DNA of 64,000 bases from positions 1 through 64,000 of the forward strand of contig BCKK01000006.1 of NCBI GenBank assembly GCA_001600615.1. Reading direction: 5' to 3'. Below the pieces are notes generated by a model. It was not told where the DNA came from and did not search any database. It saw only the letters and a list, made by a program, of their open reading frames with translations. This document shows, piece by piece, positions 44,011-55,294 of the stretch (the stretch's first letter is position 1; the number at the start of each line of letters is the position of its first letter). Both the position numbers and the translations under genes were made by a program. This stretch comes from Dioszegia crocea (taxonomy: Eukaryota; Basidiomycota; Tremellomycetes; Tremellales; Bulleribasidiaceae).

Positions 44011-45810
44011 ATGTCCTCCATACATCCCGTCGCCGAGAGGGAACCGCTCCTGCCCAAGGAGTCTCCGGTGCCCCACCACAATCTCGCTGGGTACTCGGCA
44101 CTACGCTTTCGCCTCGCCTGCGCCAGTGTATGGTCATGCACCTTCCTAGCAGCGTTCGACGCAACGGTACTGGCCACTCTCACCTCTACAATATCATCCC
44201 ACTTCTCAGCAGCCAACCAGGGCTCATGGCTCGGCACCGCCTACCTCTTATCAGTATGCTGCTTTACACCAATATACGGTCGGCTGGCGGATATTCTCGG
44301 TCGTCGGACCGCCCACCTCATCGCCATGAGCTTCTTCACACTCGGCACCATCCTCTGTGCTGTTGCACCCTCTATGAAGACCCTCATTGCCGCTCGGCTC
44401 ATTGCGGGCATTGGCGGCGGCGGTGTACAGAGCATGGCGGTGATTGTCCTTACGGACCTGGTAGACTTGCGACATCGGGGCCTATTCCAGGGGTATGGAA
44501 ATATCGTGTTCGGTCTAGGAGGAGCGTTGGGCGGTCCAGTAGGAGGGTGGATAAGCGATACGCTAGGATGGAGAGTTGCATTCGGGGTACAAGCCCCAAT
44601 GCTGCTCGTTGGATCAGGGGTGGCTTGGGTATGCCTCGTTGGGGATTTAGGAGGAGTGCACGCTAGGCACAAGGCCGAGCTGAGTCCAGGAGAACAGCAC
44701 AGTATGCTCAAACGGTTGGGCCAAATCGACTATCTCGGATCATTCACACTCGTCGTCGCTGTCGCATCGCTCATATTGGGTCTATCCCTCAAAACATCCT
44801 CCCAAACCACCTCGGGTGAAGATTACGCCTGGTCACACCCTCTCATCATCTCCCTCCTCGTCACCGCCCTCGTATTCACCTTCCTCTTCATTCTTGTCGA
44901 ATCTCGCCTTGCTAGATTTCCTCTCCTTCCAATATCCCTCCTCAGGCGCCGGACGCCAGCCGCCATTGCATTTTCCTTGCTCATGCTATCCACCAACAAT
45001 TTTTCACTCATGTACAACCTCCCCCTCTTCTTCTCTGCCGTCCGCCTTACATCGGCTTCGGTCGCTGGAGCACACCTCCTTCCCTTTTCGGCCTTGGTTG
45101 GGGTCGGGAGTTTGTCAGTCGGATACATGATTCGTCGGACGGGCCGGTATTGGTCCGTCACGGTATGGAGCGGGGTGATTGTCCTCATTAGCTCGATAGC
45201 CATGACGACTTGGACTGAAGATAGTCCAGCTTGGATCACCTGGACGGCGCAGGTCCCAGCTGGGTTTGGAACGGCAGGCGTTCTAACGGGGACGCTCGTG
45301 GCGCTAATGACGGATGTGCAACTTGAGGGGAAAGGCGAAGTGTGAGTCATTCCTGTGGATCATAGATGGACTGTTTGCTGATGACATCTAGTGCTGTAGC
45401 CACGAGTAGTATGTCCTACAGTGATCCTATAAATCCACACTCTAGCTAACTTGGCAGTGTCATACCTCTTCCGCACCACAGGCCAAGTCCTCGGCGTTTC
45501 CCTCTCATCCGCTATCGTCCAATCCATCCTAACTTCCGACCTTCCGAAACGTATAACAGGCCCCAATGCCGCCAAAATAATCACCCGGATAAGAAGAGAT
45601 ACCGATTCTATCCGAGATCTTCACCCCAAAGACCGCGCAGCGGCAGTGGCGGTGTATGGTAAAGCGCTACGAATGGTCTTCTTCGCGAATCTGGGATTGG
45701 CGATATTGGGATTAATTGGGCTGTGGGCGATAAGAGAGGAGGTCATGCCGGAGAAGGGCAAGACGGGTGGGAGGGAAGAAGAGCGGCAGCGGGAGGAAGA
45801 GGAGGATTGA
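44011..45810 (+). CDS. MFS transporter, DHA2 type (Vba/Fnx1-like), tandem copy 1
   Basis: Multi-helix (probably 14 TM) proton antiporter of the DHA2 drug/vacuolar basic amino acid branch; export of drugs or vacuolar amino acid uptake are the known roles. The N-terminal tail carries an acidic dileucine-like sorting motif (EREPLLP), common in vacuolar membrane proteins. TM1 shows FLAAFDATVLATLTSTI; motif A is YGRLADILGRRTAH; RLIAGIGGGGVQSM is followed by GLGGALGGPVGGWISD (motif C-like). The ATG at 44011 is preferred over upstream in-frame Met codons because it aligns with copy 2 at PHHNL. Introns after KGEV (45342-45391) and at a split ATG codon (ATS then MSYLFRTTGQ). The C-terminus is charged (GREEERQREEEED). 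Confidence 0.88.
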
Positions 45811-46197
45811 GCTGGGTACCGGAGGGTAGGGGATCGGTGAGCGAGCCTGGTGGGATATCTGTAAGGATCTTTTGTTGGAGTATGGACGAACCTTGTATGT
45901 GGGTCCTCCCGCCTGCTGGTCCATCCAGACGCTCACTGATGGCAGCAGAGCTGCTGTATCTCTATCATTGTATCATCAATGAAGCATCTTACATAATCGA
46001 AGTCTCACAATCCGTGCGCGTGTTTCAGAGTTGGCCGAACCTTATCGGCCTTATCTCTGCCTTATCTTGCTTCCGACATCCGCTTCAAATCGTCACCCTG
46101 TCATCGTCCCCGCAGTTCCACTGATACACGCAGGGAACATATCAACTACCTCGGTACCTCATCTACTTTCATCCCTCCGACTCAACTTCCTTTCCTC
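45811..46197. other. Intergenic between tandem MFS genes
   Basis: 387 bp. It contains TATC-rich sequence near 46040-46070 and a pyrimidine leader before 46198. No gene seen. Confidence 0.4.
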
Positions 46198-48036
46198 ATG
46201 CAGCAAGCCGCCAGATCCGAGCGGGCCCGACTTTTGCCGGCCAAGGCTCCCGCACCGCACCACAACCTAGGCGGTTACTCTTCTACCCGTTTCTTCCTCA
46301 CTTGCTCCAGTATATGGGCCTGTACCTTGCTCGCCGCATTTGACGGCACGGTGCTCGCGACCCTTACATCGACCATCTCCTCGCATTTCTCAGCTGCCAA
46401 TGAGGGATCATGGCTGGGTACTGCCTACCTCCTAGCAGTATGCTGCTGTACCCCGATATACGGTCGACTATCGGATATCCTCGGTCGGCGGACGGCCCAC
46501 GCCATCGCCATGGTGTTCTTCACGGCGGGCACTGCTCTCTGCGCCATTGCGCCAACAATGAACACCTTGATCGTCGCGAGGCTCATTGCGGGCATAGGTG
46601 GCGGTGGGGTCTCAAGCATGGCCGCTATCATCCTGACGGATCTGGTCGATCTCCGCCATAGAGGTCTGTATCAGGGGTACGGCAATATTGTCTTTGGGCT
46701 AGGAGGAGCGTTAGGCGGGCCGATCGGCGGTTGGATAAGCGATACCTTTGGCTGGCGGATGGCGTTTGCGATACAGGTACCGATGCTTCTTGTTGGCTCA
46801 ACGGTGGCATATGTGTGCTTGACGGGTGATTTAGGCGGTGCGGCTGCTCGACAATTGGCTTTGAAGGGCGGAGAGAGGCAGAGTTTGGCCAAGCGCCTAG
46901 GTCAAATCGACTATCTCGGTTCATTTACCCTCGTCGTTGCTGTCGCCTCCCTCATCCTCGGTCTGTCCATAAAAACCTCGACACAGACTTCTTCCGGTGC
47001 CGAATATACCTGGACCCATCCTCTGATCCTCGGTCTCCTCCTTACCTCCCTGATCTTCACCCACCTCTTCATATTCGTCGAATCCCGCCTCGCATCACAT
47101 CCTCTCCTTCCGCTCTCCCTCCTCACCCGCCGTACACCCGCAGCTGTCGCCTTCTCCCTATTCATGCTATCGACCAACCAATTTTCGCTCCTCTACAACG
47201 TACCCCTGTTCTTCACTACTGTCTGCCTCACTTCGGCTTCAGTAGCGGGCGCCCACCTCCTCCCTTACTCCATCATGATTGGCGTCGGAAGTTTGACGGT
47301 GGGCTACATCATTCGTCAGACGGGGCGATACTGGTGGTTGACAGTCTGGAGCGGAGTTGTGGTGATTGCCAGTGCGGTCGCGTTAACATCTTGGAATGCG
47401 GATAGTCCGACTTGGGTGCTGTGGGCTGCGCAAGCTCCAGCTGGGTTTGGCTATACAGCGGTATTGACGGGCACGCTGGTGGCGCTAATGACGGACGTTC
47501 AGCTGGAGGGTAAGGGAGAAGTGTGAGTTTTGAGTCGGGCAATATTCCAGATTGTGGGCTGACAAAGACAGTGCCGTAGCTACAAGCAGTACGCACATCT
47601 GTCTCTCCTTGCTGGATCTAGCTGACGATTAGTGTCATACCTCTTCCGATCCACTGGTCAAGTCATCGGTGTCTCCCTCTCCTCCGCCATCGTCCAATCA
47701 ATCCTCACCACCGACCTTCCCAAACGCATCACCGGACCGGGAGCAGCTGAAATTATTGCTCGAATCAGAGAAGATGCCGAGATTATCAAGACTCTCGGAC
47801 CGACGGAGCAAGCGGCAGCTGTGGCTGTCTACAGCAAGGCACTGCGAGTGGTATTTGGCGTCAATGTGGGATTGGCGGTATTGGGCTTGATTGGCCTTTG
47901 GGCGATCAAGGAGGAGGTCATGCCTGAGGGCAACAAACAAGGGAGGAGCGCAGATGATGAGCGCCGATCTGGTCAGGAAGGGGAAGACGAAGAGGCGGAT
48001 GTTGAGGAGGTAGGAGTGAGTGGATTTGTATTGTAA
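46198..48036 (+). CDS. MFS transporter, DHA2 type (Vba/Fnx1-like), tandem copy 2
   Basis: Close paralog of the upstream gene, with the same exon layout: one large exon to KGEV, a tiny exon (AVATS), then the exon beginning with a split Met codon and SYLFRSTGQVIGVSLSSAIV. Long identical blocks include ISSHFSAAN, GSWLGTAYLL, LTDLVDLRHRGL, QGYGNIVFGLGGALGG, KRLGQIDYLGSFTLVVAVAS and GTLVALMTDVQLEGKGEV. The N-terminus differs (MQQAARSERARLLPAKAPAP) but keeps a leucine-based motif, RARLLP. The acidic tail is longer than in copy 1 (EGEDEEADVEEVGVSGFVL). Divergence is greatest in the N-tail, loops and C-tail, as expected of an old tandem duplication under selection. Substrate unknown. Confidence 0.88.
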
Positions 48037-48212
48037 GAAGGACCACTGGCGGAGTATTCCTTACCCTACAAGAAATCTTGCAGTCACGAGGCTAGGCCGA
48101 TGATATGTATATACATACATGATGACAACAGTAAGGATGTAGCACTATCCTAGCGACAATAGGCAGTAGATTGTAGATAGCCCCCTCGAAGCGCTCGCCC
48201 TAGAAGCACACT
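48037..48212. other. Convergent 3' region
   Basis: 176 bp between the stops of MFS copy 2 and the methyltransferase gene. A palindromic-looking AT stretch (gatatgtatatacatacatg, near 48100) could mark polyadenylation signals on both strands. Confidence 0.4.
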
Positions 48213-50699
48213 TCAGGATTTCTTCCTCCCCACCCAAGCCCAGACTTTTGGCCCAGCGTCGTTCGGCTTAACTTCATCGACTCCATCTGCGCCAACATCA
48301 TCCCACGCCCAGAGCCCACCGACCGGCCCTAAACTGTTCTTGATCCTACACGCCATCTTATCATCTTTCCCACCACCGCGCTCTATCCCCGTGCCCTTAT
48401 ATTCCAACGCACTGCGAACCCATGCCCATCCCGCATCCGCAAATACGCCCTCATCGCTTGTTGCGCATTCCAAGACTGGTCGGCCCATCCCGCTTTGAAG
48501 GCCATCGAGCATGGGTAGGGCGAACTGGATGGGCAGGGATGGATCTGGATTGATCATGTCGGCCAAGAGCATGGATGCGAATGAGCGCTGGAGACTTGCA
48601 GGTGCGGATGAGGGGAGGCAGATGGATAGGTCGACAATTTCGAGATGGCCTCCTGGCGCGAGAACGCGAAGGGCTTCATCCAGTAGTGCTGGCCAGGCAG
48701 ATTCGGGTAGACCTAGAGAGAGAAAGCGGAGGTGAACCATGTCGAACACACCGGTGTCGTACGGGAGGGATGTGAGACTGAAGCCGGTCAGCTCTGGCGT
48801 CAAAGGGATCTATTTAGAAACACAGTCATGCACCTCAGAACTGTCAGACTTACAAATCCGCTTGATCCCAAGTTATGCGCTTCTCAACACTCTCCCATAG
48901 CCCTTCTTCGGAAGGTACACCATTAGACGTCGACCGGGCGATACTTTCAGCACGCGAGAGGGCGGCCAGATCCATTTGGCATGGAACGATGTCGAGTCCT
49001 ACGAAACGTGTGTCCCTCCAGAGAAGAGCTTGCGATACTGGCCAAAGCCCAAGACCGGTCCCAATCTGATGTCATCAGCATTGAACAGCCGGTACTTGGT
49101 AATGTGCTCACATCTAGCACCGTCTTGGGCTCCTGCTCATCCTTGAAATCTATGAAGCTGTGCTTCTCGCCTGCAAGATCGTATATCGCTTCATGGAGCC
49201 TTGCTTCCCTGAATCATCAGCTTCGACACTTTAGAGGGGACTGAAGCTCACACATCCATCACCTCCTTCTCCCATCCCACTCTATACACAGCCGACACAG
49301 GATTCCCATCTGCGCCAATCCAGACCCTCTTCTGCGACGTCCCACTCATCGTCCTCCTTAGATCTTTCCAGCCCTCCACCGCCTCCTCAGTCCCTCCATG
49401 CGAAACGAGCAGCCCACTGGTCGTTGACGCCGAGCCAAATCTTCCGCTAGGCAATTTCTCCTCGCTCTTCATCGAGAGTGACATACTGGCTCGTCTAGCT
49501 TTCACGGTCCGAATGTTGGCTTTGACAGGAGACGACGGGCTGACTTTTGCAGTAGCGTTTACTGGACTCGGTGGGAGGTCCCAAGCCGAGTACAGACGGG
49601 ATGAGGCGAAGGGGAGGACATCATGTACGTCGGGAGGCTGGAAGAACCTGCTCGTACTGGCACCGATAGTGGGTCGTATAGGATCCGAGCGTAGTCCCAT
49701 GACCCTGTCACGGTTCCGAGTGGAGGATGAAGATTTGGTAGAGGTCATACTCCGCGAGTCAAAGGGTATGGAGGGGGTAGAAGTGGTGTCGTAGCTCGTC
49801 AGACTGGGCTGAGAAGGGCGCGCGCCGGAAGGGGGTGAGCCTTTGGTGATAGCGCTGTGGAGGTGACTGAAATCCTCATCACTTGCAATGGACTGGCTGG
49901 CCTGAGTAGGGGTATCGGCGGTGCGAGTCTCGACTGAAACGCCAAGTCGAGTCGGTCCAGCCGAGGATGAGACCGAACTGGCAGATGCAAAGTCGAGGGA
50001 TGTTCGAGGTGTGGTACCGCCTCGCAAAGCGAGATCGGGCCGTTGAGGTCTTGCGCCCATTCCCACTCCCTTTGACATGGTCGGCATGCCATCAAAGGCA
50101 GTCTCAGTCCGCCTCCGCCGACCCTCTACCAACTCTGGGAATGCCTTATCTCGCCATATTAACAGTCTAGACTTGGTCTCGCCCAGGGCTGCCAAACCTC
50201 GGAAAGAGTTGAGCCGCATAGATTCATGCCGCTCCGGTGGCGATCGAAGCCCTGAGCGACCGGTGGCGCCGTTGCTAGGGAAAGGGATTCGGGCTCGAGG
50301 GGGACTGGGGTTGGACGAGGGTTTGACAGGGGTGATAGGGACAAGGATAGAAGGGTCATCGTCCCATCCCTGCGGAACGCCCTTGATATCGGAATCGACG
50401 CTCGGACGGAGAAGAGAGTCCGAGGGATCCGCCTTGATAGTGGCTGATGGCGAAGGGACGAGTGATGGGGTCGTCCCGGGGGACAGTGGCATATCGAGGA
50501 GTTTAGCAAAAGGGACCGAAGGGAATGTGGGTGTTCCAGGTCGGGTGGAAGACCCTGATGAACGCTTCTCGAAGCCGTGAGCGAAGGATGAGGATGGCGT
50601 GAGGAGGTTCGGGGACGAGTGGGAATGTGAATGTGAATGTGATGAGGCCGAGCGAGAGAGATAGGGCGAGCCGGTCGGTGTGATAGATGGGGAAGCCAT
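48213..50699 (-). CDS. SAM-dependent methyltransferase with long disordered N-terminus
   Basis: The first exon (50699-49248) encodes about 480 residues, mostly Ser/Pro/Thr-rich and disordered (SSHSHSHSHSSPNLL; several SP/TP sites). Its end is structured (GWKDLRRTMSGTSQKRVW, YRVGWEKEVMDV), and introns lead to EARLHEAIYDLAGEKHSFID. The class I methyltransferase fold follows: motif I TVLDIGTGLGLWP, RFVGLDIVPCQMDLA, ITWDQADLIPLTPE, FDMVHLRFLSLGLPE and LRVLAPGGHLEIVDLS. The C-terminal part (FADAGWAWVRSALEYKG, GPKVWAWVGRKKS) completes the fold. Motif I straddles an intron (VLD then IGTG), so a single-frame view would split this into two genes. The methyl acceptor is unknown; LaeA-like and other fungal methyltransferases share this layout, without specific evidence here. 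Confidence 0.8.
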
Positions 50700-53541
50700 G
50701 CTAGGCTCGGAGTCGTAGATGGTAGACTGCCTGGTAGAGTATGAAGCTTGGACGATATGGCTTATTGTCCGAGCTCAGAGCTTGACGTCAAAGCTTCGGT
50801 CGAGGTGCAAGACTTCTTTGTTGTCGAGCAAATCCGTAGCTGAAGGATGTTCAGCTGGCTTATTCCTCCAGCTCGCCATTCTAGCGCCGTTAGCTGATAT
50901 CGATGTATCAGTCAATATTGCCTAGTCGATCAAGAGGTGAATTGGAAGCAGACAGACATCGGCTAATTCTAAAACGAGATGAAACAAAAGGCTCTCCATC
51001 GTTTTTAGGCTGGGCGGAGTGGCGGGCAAGTCTCAGAGCATGATGCATGATGGACCTGATCCATATCTCATCGCTTGAACACATGGTCGAGGGACAGTAT
51101 ACCTGACTTGATTCTTGGATGCTTACTGCAATTTGGATGCTCACTACAAGGGGCAAACTGACCGAGTCCTAGATCCTAACCCTCCCTAGCCTGATCTCGT
51201 ACACAGACATCTCAGTCAAGAGTTTCCACGGCTTCCCACACAAAGGCTACATGTCGGTGAAGGTGGCGTGGGAACTCAAGGGAGAGGCGTGGCGGGGCCA
51301 ACCGACAGCGGCGGGGCAAAGGGAAGGATCTGGTAGCGGGTGGAACCCTCACTGACGATGGAGCTGGAAAGGGTAGAACATAGCCGACAACCACATGATC
51401 CAATACAGCCGCGCACTGACGTAGAGAGTTCGTACGAGTACATCAACGGCAGCCGCCACTGGGACGATACAGGACGATACCGAGCCGATGCCGACATCCC
51501 GCATACCTCAGAACGACCCGAACAGTACCCGAACCGGCTGTACGTTGTTGGTCGTAAGCAGGTCAATCGAGAAGGGATACGAGGAGCTAGAGGGAGGGAT
51601 GCGGGGTACTGACACTGCCAGAGGCGCCGTTTTGATCCGGGGCAGCGGGGAGACTGGGGGTCTTGGGATGGGGAGAACAGAGGATGCAGCGGATGACGTA
51701 TCACACGCACCTACCGAGACCCACCGCCACCACTCCAAGCTCCACTGCTACGGTGCCGCCACTCACTGCCACTGTGTCGGATCGGATGCCGGTATCCCGC
51801 AAAGCATACCTCACCACTCCAGCGATCGGTACGCGACGAGCCGGAGATGGCAGCAGGCCGGATTAGGCAGGCACCGGGGTCTGGCTGTGGCCCGCTGATG
51901 TAGAGACCAATGTTGTCGATCAGATCTCAGGTACGGTCAGCTGCTCTTCCTGTAGCTCGCGTCTCGAGAGCAGATCTAGACCGGCAGTGCAATGTCAATG
52001 GATGAAGCTGTAAAGAAATCACTAATGTACGCTTGCGGATCGACGAACCATCAACATTGAACAGTGGCCAGACTTCAGTGATCGCCAGATCGCTCAATGA
52101 ATGGAGAGGCTCAAGTAGATCTTTGAAAATCCTTTGAATGGGGAGGCATGTGAAAACCTTAAAATATGAGGCGAATGCGATCGGCGAATCAACATTCCTC
52201 CCTCCCGGTACTCAACTATGCATAGATTTACAGCGCAAGCTTCGACTATTGTAAGATCGTGAATACAAACGATGCTCAAAGCATGCAGGATGGATCCAAC
52301 CAAGCCAATTCCAGTGTACAGCAACGCAGTCATATGGAGGGCGGGCCGGCGGGACGAGCGGGAAGCATCGTGACGGCACCCGGGAAAGAAATGCCGTAAT
52401 GCCGGACCGGGAGTGCGACTTGCCCTTGTCTCACAAATTTGTCCGAGACGCAGACCTATGCCGCTTCAGGAAAGATATCCATCGCACATGTCACTTCACC
52501 ACTTCCTCCCCGTGTTTCGTGCGGCGTACCCTGGCGCCTTGCTTGGACTGTGCTGCATGGCCGAACTATGACATCGATCTACCCCCGAATGGGTCAGGGA
52601 CGCCACTGTCACCCACCCGCTCAATGCCTTTCGCTCGGTCGATCATGAAGTGGGTAGCAGTACCCTATTATTGGCACCCTGGTCGACGTCAGAAACTTCC
52701 TCTTCCATTGCCTTCTTACCCCATCCCGACAAATCAGCCTCCAAAGCGGGTCCGATAGCCACTCAGTACCGGCGATCGGCGCAGCATAACTCAGGACACA
52801 AGTTTGGTAACGAGAAACGTATCCGACACTCAGCCTGAACGCCTACCGCTTTGCGGGAGTGACTAGTAGTTTGACGACGTGAGTACTCGTCAGTATATAA
52901 GTATCTCATCTCTGTCACTGACACCCCACTTCCAGTTCAATCAATTCGAAGAATCCTTTCACTGCACCACTCGCCTACCTCATTCTAGCATCCACTGCAT
53001 AGAACCCCGCTACCACTCGCCAATCAGTCTCTACATCAGCTTTCGCCTTCGCGACCACTCCTCTTTTGATTCTTACCATTTCAGTGGCCAGCAAGATGGT
53101 GAGTGTTCTGAGAGTTCTGAACTGCGGATTGGTTTGGTGAAGTGTTCTTTTGGGTCCGAGTGGGAGCCGAGGGGAAACGGGGTCGACACACACATCCACA
53201 CACAACTCTATCCTCCTTTGGGTGTTTCCCTTGTCGCGTTTCAGGGGGTTGGCAGGGGTGATAAGCTCTCCTCTTCTATCTATTTACGGCCGATCGATGG
53301 CTCCTTTCATTACAGTTTTTCCACCTATCTCACATCATCCTCACGTTCTTTACCATAGACTCGACTCGCACGCGATCAGCTGGCTGATCCATTATAGACA
53401 GACTACATCCCTTACCGGAGCCATCCCATCTCCCTCCCCTCGGCCGTTTACAAAACGCAGCCCAACCCATCCATCACCCTCCCCCTCACCCCTCCCTCAA
53501 CTCCCCCAGCCTACGATTGGAAACGCCAAACTTTCGTCGGG
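50700..53541. other. 2.8-kb interval without a supported gene
   Basis: The largest gene-free stretch. Open frames are under 145 codons, Arg/Ser/Pro-rich, and overlap in opposite strands. There is an imperfect direct repeat (51487-51510 and 51785-51813). The 52880-53540 part is probably the leader of the glutaredoxin-like gene: it contains an AAGATG followed at once by a GTGAGT donor (53095-53102) and CT/CA-rich sequence. No tRNA or transposase similarity seen; a decayed transposon or long promoter is possible. Confidence 0.45.
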
Positions 53542-54853
53542 ATGCAAAATCAGTACCCCTCGTCACCATCCTCCAGCTCTCGCAGCCGGTACGACCGCAT
53601 GTCCAATCTTGACGATTCACCCCTCGCCCTCCCCACCCTCCTTTCAGATGACGAGGAGTTCTCTCCTGTCGCGTCGACCGGTATCCTCACACCACCACTC
53701 ATCAGCGTCACCGAACCTACGCGTCCGACCGTCATCACCGAGCATGCCATGCTCAATGCCTTCAGCCACGAGGCTACACCCACCCTCAACCAGGGCGAGT
53801 TTGAGCGACGCGGGTCACAACCCCTCCTCAGCCCCCAGCGGCCGCTTATGAACAAGCAAATGTGGCCACACATCAAGCGCGAGCGATCACCTCCTACCAC
53901 CCCAAAAGGTCACCCTCTTACGCGTGGCAAGAGCTATTTCAACTTCAAAGTGAGTTTCCTGCCAATCCTACTTCGCAACCTACGCTGACAATCTAGCCCC
54001 TCACCGCCATTTCAAAACCCCACATCGCCCCTGGGTACACCAGCACCTTTTCTTATCTTCTTCGCGTCCCCCGCCGATCGCGCCCGGCACTCCTCCTCTC
54101 CTTCTGCGCCTTCGTCTTCTTCATTGTATACCTAACACAAGGCGCAACGGTCGGAGCTGCAGCCGCAAGGCCAACATTGGTGCCTCGTCAATACCTACCG
54201 TTGGTTCCTCGCACAACGGTCAGACCTGTCGATCTGCCATCTATCAAATTTGAGTCGGATGATGAGGAACTCGCCGCTCTGATCAGTGTGAGTCTGCTTC
54301 CACCCCACATCCACGCCCCAAGCTGACTTTGCAGTTCATTACTTCCACATCAGCCAACATCCTCCCTCCTCTTGACGCGTCCAAACCTCTTGACCCCGGA
54401 GCCATCCTCGACTTCGACCCCACCCACCCCAACGCCCGCGAAGACCTTGACCTGCTCAAGGAAGAGATCCACACCCTCTACCCCCTCATCCTCTTCGGCA
54501 AGATGCGCGACCCTTGGCACCGGGAGGTCAAGAAGATGCTTGCGGAGTACAAAATCGTTCCCGCACCCCTCATCATCGAGCTCGACCAGCGGGAGGACAA
54601 CGCTGTGCTTTCTCCCGTCCTGGCGCGACTACTGGGGACCAACGAGCTTCCATTGTTGACCCTCTTCGGAAAGAGCTTGGGGAGCTACCACGACGTGCTG
54701 GATTTGAGGGAGAAGGGCGAGTTGAAGTCGACTCTGGAGACTGGGGGTCTGAGCGTCAAGGCGGCCAGTAAGAACAAGAAGAGGGTCAAGGAGATGCAGA
54801 GGGCGGAGAACGAGCGTATCTTGGGACCCAGGCCGATTGTCGATGGGCATTAG
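53542..54853 (+). CDS. Membrane-anchored glutaredoxin-like protein lacking the active-site cysteine
   Basis: Type II membrane protein. A cytosolic Ser/Pro-rich N-tail (about 150 residues) and one transmembrane helix (ALLLSFCAFVFFIVYLTQG) lead into a lumenal glutaredoxin fold: YPLILFGKMRDPWHREV, LAEYKIVPAPLIIELDQRED, LLGTNELPLLTLFGKSLGS and HDVLDLREKGELKSTLETGG. This resembles the secretory-pathway monothiol glutaredoxins (yeast Grx6/Grx7). However, the position of the CxxC/CxxS motif reads MRDPW, so no catalytic cysteine is present, and the GG of the glutathione site is also changed (LGSYHDV). Three exons. The start at 53542 gives MQNQYPSSPSSSS. An alternative uses ATG at 53095 spliced directly to YPSSPS in frame. 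Probably a redox-inactive scaffold or sensor, by inference. Confidence 0.78.
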
Positions 54854-55294
54854 ACGAGTAGTTAGCTGTCGACACTACATTAGATTTTTTTCCGGCGCAT
54901 CCTCCCTGTAGCATATTTCCTTGATGCATTAACGACCATGACTGTGCACTCCTAGCTTGACATTGGCCCTCATTGGCAACTGTCTGCGTCCCTCCGCCTC
55001 AGCTTTCCATCGCTCTCCGACGGCCAAAGTCAGGCACGCACGGGCCTACTGCCTCTGATCGTCATCACGCCCAGCTGGCCCAGCCTGGAACTTGGCACAT
55101 TTGCTGTACATTTGCTGGTCGCTTGCGAGTACGAACTCTTCCAACGACACTGCAGCGGAACGACACTTGCCATCTCGACTTTCACAGAGAAGAAAGCGTG
55201 AAATTCCGAGCAAGGCACGCCTGAAACATCCTGCTCGAAGGGCAACACCCTCGGACCCCTCCCGCGCCGTCAGCACGGCCGTGCTAGGTTCAGG
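54854..55294. other. Intergenic, leader of the kinase gene
   Basis: 441 bp between two plus-strand genes, with no TATA box. A frame running through 55092-55682 is the kinase exon read in another phase. Confidence 0.4.

Noticed and set aside
49248..50699. Separate gene encoding only a Ser/Pro-rich protein
   Set aside because: Its end splices in frame, with consensus introns, into the methyltransferase exons downstream, and motif I is split across one of these introns, so it is the first exon of that gene.
51276..51898. Genes in the 2.8-kb interval
   Set aside because: Frames on both strands overlap, are short and lack domains; no splice pattern like that of the neighbours.
53095..53554. First exon consisting only of ATG for the glutaredoxin-like gene
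   Set aside because: Splicing ATG at 53095 to 53555 is in frame, but the intron would be about 457 nt against about 50 nt elsewhere, and its branch site is poor. The ATG at 53542 is simpler; kept only as an alternative.
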